Assembly: GCA_934754445.1 (NCBI GenBank)
Contig: CAKVHZ010000002.1
Coordinates: 9,098 to 73,097, forward strand
Reading direction: 5' to 3'
From: an uncultured Clostridia bacterium
GTDB taxonomy: Bacteria; Bacillota; Clostridia; Christensenellales; UBA1242
Length of the DNA stretch: 64,000 nucleotides
Under the pieces are notes generated by a model. It was not told where the DNA came from. It did no database searches and was given only the letters and a program-made list of their open reading frames with translations. Of this stretch, positions 44,927 to 55,900 are shown piece after piece (within the stretch, counting starts at the first letter, position 1; each line of letters starts with the position of its first letter). The position numbers and the translations under genes are program-made.

Positions 44927-44955
44927 TTGACAAACTTAAAAATCTATTTTATAAT
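44927..44955 (+). promoter_or_regulatory. Consensus promoter of the ankyrin gene
   Basis: TTGACA, 17-base spacer, TATAAT, followed by AAGGAG and ATG 44978. Confidence 0.9.
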
Positions 44956-44977
44956 ATTAAAAATTTAAGGAGAAATT

Positions 44978-45466
44978 ATGAAACAAAAAATTTTTAGTAA
45001 AATAGATTTATTAAATGCCGAAATAAAACACATTGAAGAAAAGATTAAAAAACAAAAAATTCTAGATATTAAACTTGAACAAGCATTAAAAAATAATGAT
45101 TTAGAAAGTGTAAAATCTTTAATTTTAAATGATGGTGCAGATGTAAATGGATATGATGATAATAATGTTCCTTTCCTTTTTTACCCTATTATAAGAGATA
45201 ATATTGAGTTATTTAAATTTATGATTGAAAATGGTGCTAAAGTGGATATTATCGACAAACAAAAAAACACACCATTAATGATTGCTTGTAAATTATATAC
45301 TAATATTGATTTTGTGAAAATTTTGCTTGAAAACTATGCTGACCCTTATAAGAAAAATTCTAGAGGCAAAACAGCACTTGACTTTTTAGATAAAACTAGA
45401 AACAAACAAAATAAAGCAAAATTAATAAAAGAAAAAATGTCTATTTATGAAAGTTTTGAACAATAA
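44978..45466 (+). CDS. Ankyrin repeat protein
   Basis: 162 aa. The first ~35 residues form a basic coiled coil; then about three ankyrin repeats (LESVKSLILNDGADVNGYDD, NIELFKFMIENGAKVDIIDK, NIDFVKILLENYADPYKKNS). Likely a protein-binding module; no partner is evident. Monocistronic with perfect promoter and strong terminator. Confidence 0.88.
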   Translation: MKQKIFSKIDLLNAEIKHIEEKIKKQKILDIKLEQALKNNDLESVKSLILNDGADVNGYDDNNVPFLFYPIIRDNIELFKFMIENGAKVDIIDKQKNTPLMIACKLYTNIDFVKILLENYADPYKKNSRGKTALDFLDKTRNKQNKAKLIKEKMSIYESFEQ

Positions 45467-45504
45467 AAAAGGTGCTAGTGTTATTTAACATTAGCACCTT
45501 TTTT
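45465..45504. terminator. Bidirectional terminator
   Basis: 18 bp stem from AAAAAAGGTGCTAGTGTT with one G-T pair and loop ATTT, between the ankyrin gene and the minus-strand gene at 45521. Confidence 0.92.
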
Positions 45505-45520
45505 ATGCAAAATATTTATT

Positions 45521-45745
45521 CTATTTTTGTTCAGTCGCTTTATAATCATTAAATGCCGACATTAGACGATTATAAATATTATTTGCTTCTTCGCTATCAT
45601 CACATAATATTATATCTGAATCATTTTTATATAAAACAATAACTGAATACTCATCATATACTTTACAATCTTCTAATTTTATTTCTTCAACATCTTTAAT
45701 ATTTGTTAAAACTGAATTAATTTTGCTTTCATTATCGTAGTTCAT
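45521..45745 (-). CDS. Hypothetical 74 aa protein
   Basis: Small acidic protein with a beta-rich centre (YSVIVLYKNDSDIILCDD) and helical ends; family not recognised. AAGGA precedes ATG. Follows cysS by 30 bases and may be cotranscribed with it. Confidence 0.7.
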   Translation of the reverse strand: MNYDNESKINSVLTNIKDVEEIKLEDCKVYDEYSVIVLYKNDSDIILCDDSEEANNIYNRLMSAFNDYKATEQK

Positions 45746-45775
45746 ATCGTTCTTCCTTTAATAAATTTTAATGTT

Positions 45776-47164
45776 TTAATTTTTTATTATATTATAACCT
45801 TCTTTGCTATCTTTTATTGTGTAGCCAAGTTCGGTTATTTTATTTCTTAACTCATCTGCCTTTGAAAAATCTTTACTCTGTTTTGCTAACCATCTTTCTT
45901 GTGCTAGGTTTATTACTTCATCAGGTATTTTGCTATTGTTTTTATTATCAATTTCACAAATGAAATCATCAGCATTATGTTTAAATAAACCTAATAAACT
46001 ATAAGTTTGTTTTATTGCATTAACATCTTCTATACAAGTTTCATCATCATTTTTTAATTTGTTATTTATTTGTTTAAAATAACCAAATAGGTTAGAAATC
46101 GCTTTAGATGTGTTAAAATCATCATCCATGCATTCGTTAAATTCTTTATCTATGTTACTATTAACTTTATCGCTTTTATAGGTCTTTTCTACATTTTTAA
46201 TGGTTACATAAAAATTATAAAGTTGTTTTTCTGCTTCATCAAATAGTCCATCTACAATATTTATGTCGTTTTTATAATTTGTTTGAAGTAAAGCAAATCT
46301 TATAACTTCGTTATCATATTTATTTAATAAATCTTTTAGTGTTATTCCATTTCCTAAAGATTTACTCATTTTTTGACCATTAATTTTTACTAGTCCATTA
46401 TGAATCCAATATTTAGCAAATTGTTTACCAGTTAATGCTTCGGTTTGTGCAATTTCATTTTCATGATGTGGGAAAATCAAATCTCTACCACCGCCATGAA
46501 TATCTATTTGTTCACCTAAATTATAATAGTTCATAGCACTACATTCTATATGCCAACCGGGTCTACCTTTACCCCAAGGACTTTCCCAATAAATTTCTTC
46601 TGGTTTCGCACTTTTCCATAATGCAAAATCTAACGGGCTATGTTTATTTTCAAGTAATTCTACCCTAACACCATTTTTTGCATCTTCTAAGTTACGATTA
46701 CTTAATTTGCCATAACCTTTAAACTTTTCAACATCATAATATACATCACCCTCTTTTGTTGTGTATGCATACCCTTTTTCTATTAATTTAGAAATAAATT
46801 CAATAATTTGTGGTATTGTTTCGGTGGCTTTTAAAGTAAGTGTTGCTTTTTCTACGCCAAGTTTATCCATTTCTTCATCAATCTTAATAATGTTTGCTTT
46901 AGCAAAATCTAGTGGATTAACGCCTAATTTTAAAGCGTTTGCAATAATCTTGTCATCAACATCAGTGTAATTTCTTGCATAAGTTACTTTATAACCTTTT
47001 TTTTCTAAATACTTTCTTATTATGTCAAAAACCATCGCTTGAATTGCATGACCAATATGTGCTTCGCCACTAACCGTAATTCCGCAAGCATACATTTTAA
47101 CTTCGCCATCTTTTAATGGTTTAAATTCTTCTTTAGTTCTTGTTAAACTATTATAAATTTTCAT
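45776..47164 (-). CDS. cysS: Cysteinyl-tRNA synthetase
   Basis: 462 aa class I synthetase. Zinc and HIGH-type motifs: MYACGITVSGEAHIGHAIQA; ECSAMNYYNLGEQIDIHGGG; KMSKSLGN. The C-terminal anticodon-binding region is complete. AGGAGT precedes ATG. Promoter found 20 bases upstream; no room for a T-box leader. Confidence 0.96.
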   Translation of the reverse strand: MKIYNSLTRTKEEFKPLKDGEVKMYACGITVSGEAHIGHAIQAMVFDIIRKYLEKKGYKVTYARNYTDVDDKIIANALKLGVNPLDFAKANIIKIDEEMDKLGVEKATLTLKATETIPQIIEFISKLIEKGYAYTTKEGDVYYDVEKFKGYGKLSNRNLEDAKNGVRVELLENKHSPLDFALWKSAKPEEIYWESPWGKGRPGWHIECSAMNYYNLGEQIDIHGGGRDLIFPHHENEIAQTEALTGKQFAKYWIHNGLVKINGQKMSKSLGNGITLKDLLNKYDNEVIRFALLQTNYKNDINIVDGLFDEAEKQLYNFYVTIKNVEKTYKSDKVNSNIDKEFNECMDDDFNTSKAISNLFGYFKQINNKLKNDDETCIEDVNAIKQTYSLLGLFKHNADDFICEIDNKNNSKIPDEVINLAQERWLAKQSKDFSKADELRNKITELGYTIKDSKEGYNIIKN

Positions 47165-47183
47165 AAAACTCCTATAGATATAT

Positions 47184-47211
47184 ATTATAAAAATATTAAT
47201 AATTTTGTCAA
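47184..47211 (-). promoter_or_regulatory. Promoter of cysS
   Basis: Minus strand TTGACA, 16-base spacer, TATAAT. Confidence 0.75.
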
Positions 47212-47251
47212 ATAGTTAAAATGTATTTACATATTAAAATTTTAATAAAAT

Positions 47252-50080
47252 TTATTTATTTTCATTTAATATTTTATTCAAATATATACCTGTATAACTT
47301 TCTTTATTTTTAGCAATTTTTTCTGGTGTGCCACAGTCAATTACTTCGCCACCATTTTTACCGCCGTCTTTACCTAAATCTATAATATAATCGGCAGTTT
47401 TTATTATATCTAAATTGTGCTCAATAACTACGCAAGTGTTTCCACCTTCAACAAGTCTTTGTAAAATTTGTGATAATTTTTTAACATCATACATGTGTAG
47501 TCCTGTTGTTGGTTCATCTAAAATATATAATGTTTTACCAGTAGATTTTTTACATAATTCAGTTGCAAGTTTAACCCTTTGTGCTTCTCCGCCACTAAGT
47601 GTTGTTGCACTTTGACCAAGTTTTATATATCCTAGTCCTACATCATATAATGTTTGAAGTTTATTTTTAATAATAGGATAAGCATCAAAAAAGTTTAAAG
47701 CATCTTCTATTGTCATATCTAAAACGTCACTTATGCTCTTTCCTTTATATTTAACTTCTAGTGTTTCTCTATTATATCTTTTACCTTTACAAACTTCACA
47801 AGGAACATAAACATCGGGTAAAAAATACATTTCTATTTTTTTAATACCATCTCCGCTACATGCTTCACATCTTCCACCTGCAACATTAAAACTAAATCTT
47901 CCTTGAGTATATCCACGCATTTTACTAAGTTCAGTTTGAGCAAATAATTCTCTTATATGCGTAAACAAGCCAGTATATGTTGCTGGATTACTTCGTGGTG
48001 TTCTACCTATAGGTGTTTGGTCTATATTGATTACTTTATCTATATTTTCTTCAATACCTATAACATTTTTACAACCTATAAAAGAATTAAAAGGTTTTTT
48101 ATTAGTAATATTACTAGCATTTGGAAGCAAAGTATTATTAACTAGTGTTGATTTTCCACTTCCGCTAACCCCAGTAACAACAGTTAAAACCCCTAGTGGA
48201 ATTTTAACATTTATGTTTTTTAGATTATTTAAATTTGCACCTTTTATTTCAATATAACCTTTACTTGGTTTTCTTCTAATAGTTGGAATCTCAATTTGTT
48301 GTTCTTTTCTTAAAAACTGACCTGTTAAACTTTCTTTACTATTCAATATGTCTTGTAAAGTTCCTTGTGCCACAACTTCTCCGCCATGCACTCCAGCAAA
48401 TTTCCCAATATCTACTATATAATCGGCACTTCTTATAGTATCTTCATCATGCTCTACCACTATAATAGTATTACCTAAATCTCTTAAGTGTTTTAAGGTT
48501 TCAATAAGTTTATCGTTATCTTTTTGATGAAGTCCAATTGATGGTTCATCTAAAATATATAAAACTCCTACAAGTCCACTACCTATTTGAGAAGCAAGTC
48601 TTATTCTTTGACTTTCGCCCCCACTTAATGTTCCACTACTTCGAGATAATGTTAAATAGCCTAATCCTACATTTTTTAAAAAACCAAATCTCGCCTTAAT
48701 TTCTTTTACTATATGTTCACTGATTGTTTTTTCGGTTTCCGTTAATTTTAAGTTATCTATAAAATTATCGGCATCATCAATGCTCATATTACAAAAATCC
48801 ATAATATTTTTACCATCAATTAAAACATTTAATGCTTGACTATTTAATCTTTGTCCTTTGCAGACAGGGCAAGGTGTTTCAACCATATATTTTTGAATTT
48901 CGCCTTTAATATAATCACTCGTTGTTTCTCTAAATCTTCGCTCTAAATTTGGAATAATTCCTTCATATTTAGATGTATAGGTTGTTTCCCATTTTTTTGT
49001 TTTAATCGTTACATCTATTTCATCGCCTGTTCCATATAATAATAAATTAATTATATTTTCTGGCAAATTTTTAATAGGCTCATCTAAACTAAACCCATAT
49101 TTTTTGCTTAATGCTTTAAATTGGCTAGAAGATATACTACCCATATCCATGTTCCAACCACTAATTGTTAATGCTCCTTCATTAATGGATAAGTTTGGTT
49201 TACATAAAATTAAATCTTTACTTACCTTGCTTTTAAAACCAAGTCCAGAACACTCTTTGCACGCACCAAATGGGTTATTAAAACTAAAAAGTCTTGGAGA
49301 TATTTCATCATAACTAAATCCGCAGGTTGGACAAGCAAAATTTGTTGAATATAGCGTTTCATTTTCGCCCTGAGTAATGATTACTTTGCCTTTTGATAAC
49401 TTAATCGCATTTTCCACGCTCTCTTCAATACGACCCAAATTATCATCTTTAATTATTATTCTATCAATAATAACATTAATAGTGTGTTTTATGTTTTTAT
49501 CTAAACTAATTTCTTCATCTAAAGTGTAAACATTTCCATCTACTTTAACACGAGCATAACCGCTTTTATTTAAACTTTCAAATAGTTTACTAAATGTGCC
49601 TTTTTCTCGGTTTACTAGCGGTGCTTCTATTAAAATCTTTTCGCCAATTCCAATTTCTTTAATTTTGTCTACAATTTGGTCAACTGTTTGTCTTTTTATA
49701 GGTTTATGACAATTTACACAATAAGGTGTGCCAATATGAGCATAAAATAATCTTAAATAATCATAAATTTCGGTTATTGTTCCAACAGTTGACCGAGGGT
49801 TATTGCTTGTGCTTTTTTGGTCTATTGCAATTGCTGGAGATAAACCTTCAATAGAATCTACATCTGGTTTTTGCATTTGCCCTAAAAATTGTCGGGCATA
49901 AGAAGATAAACTTTCCATAAATTTTCGTTGACCTTCAGCAAAAATCGTGTCAAAAGCGAGTGTGCTTTTACCACTACCACTAACACCTGTAAAAACAATT
50001 AATTTGTTTCTAGGTAAAGTTAAATTAATATTTTTTAAATTGTTTTCTCTAGCTCCATTAATTTTAATAAATTCTTCCAC
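47252..50080 (-). CDS. uvrA: Excinuclease ABC subunit A
   Basis: 942 aa damage-recognition ATPase of nucleotide excision repair. Two ABC modules: Walker A GVSGSGKSTLAF near residue 33 and GVSGSGKSTLVN near 645; signatures LSGGESQRIRLA and LSGGEAQRVKLA; zinc fingers CPTCGFSYDEIS, CKECSGLG, and CEACSGDGIKK with CEVCKGKRYN. Overlaps the uvrB stop by one base. Confidence 0.97.
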   Translation of the reverse strand: MEEFIKINGARENNLKNINLTLPRNKLIVFTGVSGSGKSTLAFDTIFAEGQRKFMESLSSYARQFLGQMQKPDVDSIEGLSPAIAIDQKSTSNNPRSTVGTITEIYDYLRLFYAHIGTPYCVNCHKPIKRQTVDQIVDKIKEIGIGEKILIEAPLVNREKGTFSKLFESLNKSGYARVKVDGNVYTLDEEISLDKNIKHTINVIIDRIIIKDDNLGRIEESVENAIKLSKGKVIITQGENETLYSTNFACPTCGFSYDEISPRLFSFNNPFGACKECSGLGFKSKVSKDLILCKPNLSINEGALTISGWNMDMGSISSSQFKALSKKYGFSLDEPIKNLPENIINLLLYGTGDEIDVTIKTKKWETTYTSKYEGIIPNLERRFRETTSDYIKGEIQKYMVETPCPVCKGQRLNSQALNVLIDGKNIMDFCNMSIDDADNFIDNLKLTETEKTISEHIVKEIKARFGFLKNVGLGYLTLSRSSGTLSGGESQRIRLASQIGSGLVGVLYILDEPSIGLHQKDNDKLIETLKHLRDLGNTIIVVEHDEDTIRSADYIVDIGKFAGVHGGEVVAQGTLQDILNSKESLTGQFLRKEQQIEIPTIRRKPSKGYIEIKGANLNNLKNINVKIPLGVLTVVTGVSGSGKSTLVNNTLLPNASNITNKKPFNSFIGCKNVIGIEENIDKVINIDQTPIGRTPRSNPATYTGLFTHIRELFAQTELSKMRGYTQGRFSFNVAGGRCEACSGDGIKKIEMYFLPDVYVPCEVCKGKRYNRETLEVKYKGKSISDVLDMTIEDALNFFDAYPIIKNKLQTLYDVGLGYIKLGQSATTLSGGEAQRVKLATELCKKSTGKTLYILDEPTTGLHMYDVKKLSQILQRLVEGGNTCVVIEHNLDIIKTADYIIDLGKDGGKNGGEVIDCGTPEKIAKNKESYTGIYLNKILNENK

Positions 50081-52050
50081 TATTTTTCTCCTATTAGTTT
50101 TTTAAGTTCTTTAATTTCTTCTCTATATTTAATAGCCTTTTCAAAATCAAGTTCTTTGCTTGCCGTTCTCATTAAACCTTTAATTAATTCTATCTTTTTA
50201 GGGATTTCTTTTAAATCAATTTTCTCAACATTTGTGTCTACTTTTTTAGCAATTTCTAGTGTATTTTTTACTTGTTTTATAATTGTTTTAGGAACAATAT
50301 GATGCTCTTTATTGTATTCCATTTGAATTTTTCGTCTTCTCTCGGTCTCATCTATTGCTTTTTTCATGCTTTTTGTTATAACATCGGCATACATAATAAC
50401 TTTTGCTTCGCTATTTCTCGCTGCCCTACCTATGGTTTGAATAAGTGATGTTTCACTTCTTAAAAAGCCTTCTTTATCAGCATCTAAAATAGCAACTAGC
50501 ATTACTTCAGGAATATCTAAGCCTTCACGAAGAAGGTTGATTCCTACAATAACTTCAATTTCGCCTAAACGAAGAGAATTTATTATATCTATTCTCTCTA
50601 ATGTATCAATTTCGCTATGCAAATATTTAACTTTTATGCCATAGTCTAAGAGATATCCAGTAAGTGCTTCACTCATTTTTTTAGTTAAAGTAGTAACTAA
50701 AACTCTGCCACCTTTTTCTTTAACTTTGTTAATTTCCGAAATCAAATCATCAATTTGACCTTCAATTTTTCTAACTTCAACTTCTGGGTCAAGCAAGCCA
50801 GTTGGTCTTATAATTTGCTCAGCGACATTACCCGCTTGTTTCAATTCGTATTCCCCCGGAGTTGCTGAAACATAAATTACTTGCCCAAGTTTATCGTTAA
50901 ATTCGTCAAAAGTAAGTGGTCTGTTATCATAACTAGATTTCAATCTAAAGCCATATTCAACTAGATTAACTTTTCTACTTCTATCTCCGTTATACATCGC
51001 CCTAATTTGCGGAATTGTTATATGACTTTCATCTATAAAAAGCACAAAATTTTTGTTAAAATAATCAAGTAAAGTGTATGGCGGTTCACCAACATTTCTG
51101 CCATCAAAATATCGTGAATAGTTTTCTATTCCGTTGCAATAACCCATTTCACGCATCATTTCAATATCATAACTCGTTCGTTGTTTAAGTCTTTCAGCCT
51201 CAAGTAGTTTCCCTTTTTTCATCATGTCTTCCACTTCTATTTCGGCATCATGTTCAATAGTTTTTAATACATTTAATAATTTTTCACTACCAACAGCATA
51301 GTGACTTGCGGGATAAATTGCAACATGGTTTAATCTTGAAATAACCTTGCCAGTTACATAGTCTATTTCGCTTATTTGCTCAATTTCATCGCCAAAAAAC
51401 TCAATTCTATAAGCGGTATCGCTAGAAAATGCTGGAATAACTTCAACAATATCGCCACGAACTCTAAAGGTTGCACGAGTAAAATCTATATCATTTCGCT
51501 CATATTGAATATTAACAAGCCGTTTTACAAGTTCATCTCTATCCATTTTGTCCCCTGGTCGCATAGAAATTTGCAAACCTGAATATTCTTCTGGACTACC
51601 TAAACCATATATGCACGAAACCGAAGCAACAACTATTGTGTCATTACGCTCTAAAAGTGAACAAGTTGCACTATGGCGTAATTTATCTATATCATCGTTT
51701 ATACTCATATCTTTTTCAATATAAGTATCGCTAGAAACTATATATGCTTCTGGTTGATAATAATCGTAATAAGAAACAAAAAATTCAACCCTATTATTAG
51801 GAAAAAACTCACGAAATTCGTTGCAAAGTTGTGCCGCTAGTGTTTTATTATGAGCAAGCACTAAAACAGGACGGTTTAATTTTTCAATTACTTTAGCCAT
51901 AGTATATGTTTTGCCACTACCGGTAACCCCTAATAATACTTGACTTTTTAAACCATCTTCAATGCCTTCCACTAAACTTTCTATTGCTTTTGGTTGGTCG
52001 CCACTTGGTGAATATTTACTAACAACTTCAAACTTATGTGAATAATCCAT
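50080..52050 (-). CDS. uvrB: Excinuclease ABC subunit B
   Basis: 656 aa helicase-like repair protein. Walker [17 protein letters not shown], beta-hairpin region [24 protein letters not shown] box, QTIGRAARN motif VI, and the C-terminal UvrC-binding UVR motif ([19 protein letters not shown]). No Shine-Dalgarno; extended -10 box is 6 bases before ATG. Order uvrB-uvrA. Confidence 0.97.
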   Translation of the reverse strand: MDYSHKFEVVSKYSPSGDQPKAIESLVEGIEDGLKSQVLLGVTGSGKTYTMAKVIEKLNRPVLVLAHNKTLAAQLCNEFREFFPNNRVEFFVSYYDYYQPEAYIVSSDTYIEKDMSINDDIDKLRHSATCSLLERNDTIVVASVSCIYGLGSPEEYSGLQISMRPGDKMDRDELVKRLVNIQYERNDIDFTRATFRVRGDIVEVIPAFSSDTAYRIEFFGDEIEQISEIDYVTGKVISRLNHVAIYPASHYAVGSEKLLNVLKTIEHDAEIEVEDMMKKGKLLEAERLKQRTSYDIEMMREMGYCNGIENYSRYFDGRNVGEPPYTLLDYFNKNFVLFIDESHITIPQIRAMYNGDRSRKVNLVEYGFRLKSSYDNRPLTFDEFNDKLGQVIYVSATPGEYELKQAGNVAEQIIRPTGLLDPEVEVRKIEGQIDDLISEINKVKEKGGRVLVTTLTKKMSEALTGYLLDYGIKVKYLHSEIDTLERIDIINSLRLGEIEVIVGINLLREGLDIPEVMLVAILDADKEGFLRSETSLIQTIGRAARNSEAKVIMYADVITKSMKKAIDETERRRKIQMEYNKEHHIVPKTIIKQVKNTLEIAKKVDTNVEKIDLKEIPKKIELIKGLMRTASKELDFEKAIKYREEIKELKKLIGEK

Positions 52051-52056
52051 ATATTA

Positions 52057-52065
52057 ATTATACCA
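52057..52065 (-). promoter_or_regulatory. Extended -10 promoter of uvrBA, predicted leaderless
   Basis: Minus strand TGGTATAAT, then 6 bases to ATG 52050; the -35 region is poor, as expected for an extended -10 promoter. Confidence 0.65.
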
Positions 52066-52104
52066 CATATAAAAAAAATTAGGAATTAATCTTTTAAATT
52101 AAAT

Positions 52105-52125
52105 AAAAAAGTGCTAAAAGCACTT
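52105..52125 (-). terminator. Terminator after the winged-helix membrane genes
   Basis: AAGTGC-TAAAA-GCACTT hairpin with TTTTTT on the minus strand. Confidence 0.7.
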
Positions 52126-52486
52126 AAATATGAAATATTAACTTTATAAGCCATGTAACGCAAACACCAAGTAATGCTAGTGCTATAGACCTTATTATTA
52201 AATATCTATTTTCTTTTTTAGTATTCTCCATTTCTCGCAAAAATGCTTGACCTTTGCTTTTTAAACTAACTGAATAAACTGGATAACCTTTATTTTCAGT
52301 AGCAACTAAGTCTATATATCCATCATAAATTAGGTTGTTTATTGCCCTATCTAATTGTGTATCGTTAATTTCCAAATCGGGTATTAAACTAATTTTTATA
52401 TCTTCGGGCTTTATTAAGCAACTTTCTTTATTAAAACATCTATTATAAAAATACTTCATTATTTGTTTTTCTACTTTGTTTAACAT
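52124..52486 (-). CDS. Membrane-anchored winged-helix-like protein B
   Basis: 120 aa. Residues 1-80 look like a winged helix (DTQLDRAINNLIYDGYIDLV, then a wing YPVYSVSLKSKG), and a single C-terminal transmembrane helix (~98-117) ends the chain. Paralogous in layout to the next gene upstream. Family not recognised. Confidence 0.7.
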   Translation of the reverse strand: MLNKVEKQIMKYFYNRCFNKESCLIKPEDIKISLIPDLEINDTQLDRAINNLIYDGYIDLVATENKGYPVYSVSLKSKGQAFLREMENTKKENRYLIIRSIALALLGVCVTWLIKLIFHI

Positions 52487-52495
52487 TTTCTTCTC

Positions 52496-52864
52496 CTAAA
52501 AAATAAAATGCACGAGTAATGCTCCACATAAACCACCTAAAAAGGCAGAAAGGAATGTAAAGATAATTCTTAAAATAAACTTTTTGTTGTTTCGTTTATT
52601 AATGTTTTTTGACTGATTTAAACTTTCTATATAAATATTTGCGTTAGTTAGAATTGCATAACAAATTTCATCATCTTCGGCATATCTAAGTTTAATATAA
52701 TCTTTATCTCTTAAATAATTTAGTGATGAAATCAATTTGTTTCGACTAAAATCTTTAGTCTTTATATTCGTTTCAATTTCATTTAAACTAATTAATTCAA
52801 ATTCTCCTTTATTATTTAAAGAATATAAATATTTTAATAAAAGTTCAGTAAAATTATCTAACAT
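52496..52864 (-). CDS. Membrane-anchored winged-helix-like protein A
   Basis: 122 aa with the same layout as its neighbour: winged-helix-like N-terminal ~75 residues (RNKLISSLNYLRDKDYIKLR), short basic linker, C-terminal transmembrane helix (~100-121). First gene of the pair, 9 bases from the second; leaderless-type promoter. Confidence 0.7.
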   Translation of the reverse strand: MLDNFTELLLKYLYSLNNKGEFELISLNEIETNIKTKDFSRNKLISSLNYLRDKDYIKLRYAEDDEICYAILTNANIYIESLNQSKNINKRNNKKFILRIIFTFLSAFLGGLCGALLVHFIF

Positions 52865-52870
52865 AACTAT

Positions 52871-52899
52871 ATTTTAACAAATAAAGTAAAATTAATCAA
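52871..52899 (-). promoter_or_regulatory. Leaderless-type promoter of the winged-helix pair
   Basis: Minus strand TTGATT, 17-base spacer, TAAAAT, then 6 bases to ATG 52864. Confidence 0.65.
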
Positions 52900-52918
52900 G
52901 CAATTTAAAAACCCATAA

Positions 52919-52946
52919 AAAAATCTCACAAAAATGTGAGATTTTT
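52919..52946 (-). terminator. Terminator of the Ig-like surface protein gene
   Basis: Perfect 12 bp stem AAAAATCTCACA / TGTGAGATTTTT, loop AAAA. Confidence 0.9.
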
Positions 52947-52955
52947 ATTTATTAA

Positions 52956-55900
52956 TTAGTCTTTTTTGTCATCTTTTTTATCGTCTTTTGTTAATTTTGC
53001 AACATCTTTTTTGCTTGGTTTTTTATCTCTTGTTTTAACAAAGTAGATTACAACACCTGCTAAGATTGCTAAACTTAAAACGATTAATACGATACTCCAA
53101 GTTTCTGTAGTTATAACAGATTTATTTTCGTTAGCATAAACTTCAACTGTCTTTTTAACAATTTTTTCGTTACCTGCTTTATCACGAGCAGTATAAGTTA
53201 TTGTATATTTACCAGTTTGAGTTAATTTGTATTCGTATTCATTGCCACTGTCATCAACTCTAGAGATAGTAGAACCATCTGGACCAGTTACAGTTATTGT
53301 GAACATTTTGTAACCATTATTAGTGTATTCACTAACTAGTTCGCTAGCAAGTTTTGTTTCGCCATTATCACTAACTTTAATATCAGTTAAAGATAATTTT
53401 AAGTTAGAACTATTAACTTTCATATCTTTTGGAGCATTAGCACTTTCATTTTCAATTTTGATTGAAGGAGCTGTGTTATCACCAATTTTAAGTGTATAAG
53501 TTTGTTCAGTAGTGTTATTAGCATTATCTGTTGCACTATAAACAACAGTATAAATACCATCTACCGTTGGAGTAAATTTCCATTTACCTTCAGTTTCATC
53601 TAAAGTAACAGTTAATTCTTTTTCACTAGGAGATTTAACGATAACTTTCTTTTCTTTAATATCATTTAATACATCTTCTGCAGTGAAATCAGGAAGATAA
53701 ATAGGTTTAATTTTGTCATCTGCATCTTTTTCTAGTGGGAATGTTCTTTGACTATTTAAATCGTAATCTAAAGTGATTACTGGTTTTTGAGTATCTTTTG
53801 CTTCAATTGTGTAAGGACCACTTATTGTTTTGTTACCATTATTATCTTCAGCATAATATTCGTAAGTGAATATACCTGTTTCATAAGCAATAAATTCGTT
53901 TGTTCCTTCGATATAACTGAAGCTTGGGTTATTATCGCCAATAAATCTTATACCTTGAGAAACAATTGTGCTTTCATCACTAACTTTGAATGTTGGAAGT
54001 TTTACTGTTTCACCAACTTCTACTGTTGACATTTTACCTTCAATATCAATAACTGGGGCTTTAGTATCGTTAATACTTACCATATAACTTTTTACTAAAT
54101 AGTTACCACCTAAGTCAGTTACTGTATAAATAATTGTATATTCGCCTGATTTTGTTGCTACAAAACGAGCATTTGAAATTGTTAATTTGCTAGAGTTAAA
54201 GTTATATTGAGCACCAATAACACTTACTTCTTTATTATCTTTATCTAATACTTTAATTTTTGAAGATAAATATTTTGTATTATCGCCATCTTTAAATGAA
54301 TATTCTGGCAAATAAATAATATTATCTTGGTCTAATTTATTAGTTAAACCATCTTTATAAGGAGTTTCACCGATTAAACTTTTTACATATGTTTCATCAT
54401 TAGTCTCAACTGTTGGTATAACACTATCGTTTACATTAATAATATTAATTTTTTGGAATGCAACACCAACATTACTATTGTCATCATAAGCAACGCAAAC
54501 AACATTTACACTTGCTGAATCTGGAGCATCAAATTTTAATTCTCCGTCTTTATTTTCAACAATTTCAGTAAATCCAGCTGGAACACCAGTTTTGAATGCA
54601 TTTACTAAATCTTCTTTAGTATAATCTGTTGTATAGTAATAATAATGAGTTTCTACATTTTTATCTACTATTTCAGTTTCTGTAGCAGAATCAGTTGCGT
54701 AGTCTACTACTTCGGCTTTATTTAAATTGATTGTTTCGCCTGCTCTTACGCTTGCTGGAACACCACTTAATGTTACTTTAGGTTCAACATTATCTACAAA
54801 TCCATCTTCTACAACAATTGTAAAAGTTGTTCCTGTATAATTACGTTTATTTGCCTTATCAGTTGCTTCATAACGAATTGTATAAGTTCCTGCTTCTGTA
54901 AATTTATATGATGCAGTTTCATAAGCTTCTACATCTACAGTTTTCATTTCGCCATCAACTTCTTTATAGCAAGTTGTTAAAGTTTTATTTGAACCTTTTT
55001 CAGGAACTACTACCCTAGCAAGAGTGGTATACATATCTTCGTAACTAGAATAATTATCAGTTGCATAAATTGCTGGGAAATAAACTTCTGTGTTTGTTGC
55101 AACTTTAGATGGAATTTTGTAACTTACATCTTTATATTCATAATTATCTTTTAAACTTTCAAATTTGTTTTCAGCATTTAAGTTAATATAATCTTTATAA
55201 TCTGCAACCGCATAAGTTGTAGGAGCAGTAGAATCTTTAACATCATTTACTGAATAAATTAAAGTTTTGTTTACTTTATTTTGACTTACATTATAGAAAT
55301 CGGCAATTTTATAAGTGATTTTATATGTTCCTTCACTAGATGGATACATTGGAGTGATTTTGTTATCTTTAATAGCAATTTTAACATAATCAGTGCCATC
55401 TTCTAATAAAGTTTCATATTTAGATTTACTTGCAGAATTTGGAGTAAATACTACTTCAATATCAGCATAAGCAGATAAAGTTAAATCTGCGTCATTTTCA
55501 TCATAAATACTTACTGTAGGTAGTGTTGTTTCTTTACCTAATTCCATACTTTCTGGAATAGAACCATTGAATTTGTAACCAAGTTTGATATCTTCGTCTT
55601 TAAATTCTTTTTCATATTTAATTTCAAAAACTTCAGTCGTTTCTAAGTTAGAAATAGCATCTACATAAGTGTAAGTTACAACATAATAGCAATCTGCTTC
55701 GCTACTTGGTGTAAAGTGATAATAACCTTCTGCATTTTTTTCAATAGTAACTGAAGAGTTAGTGTAAGTTTCTAAAACATTAATTGTTAGATTTGGTTTA
55801 ACATCTTCAACTTCGTTACCTTCACTATCTTTAACTGTAGGATAAGGTAAAACAATATCATATTTACCGTTTGTTACACTTGGTATGATTTGTTTTGAAT

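Noticed and set aside
47165..47251. T-box leader for cysS
   Set aside because: The promoter is only about 20 bases upstream of ATG; no room for a T-box and no specifier stem.
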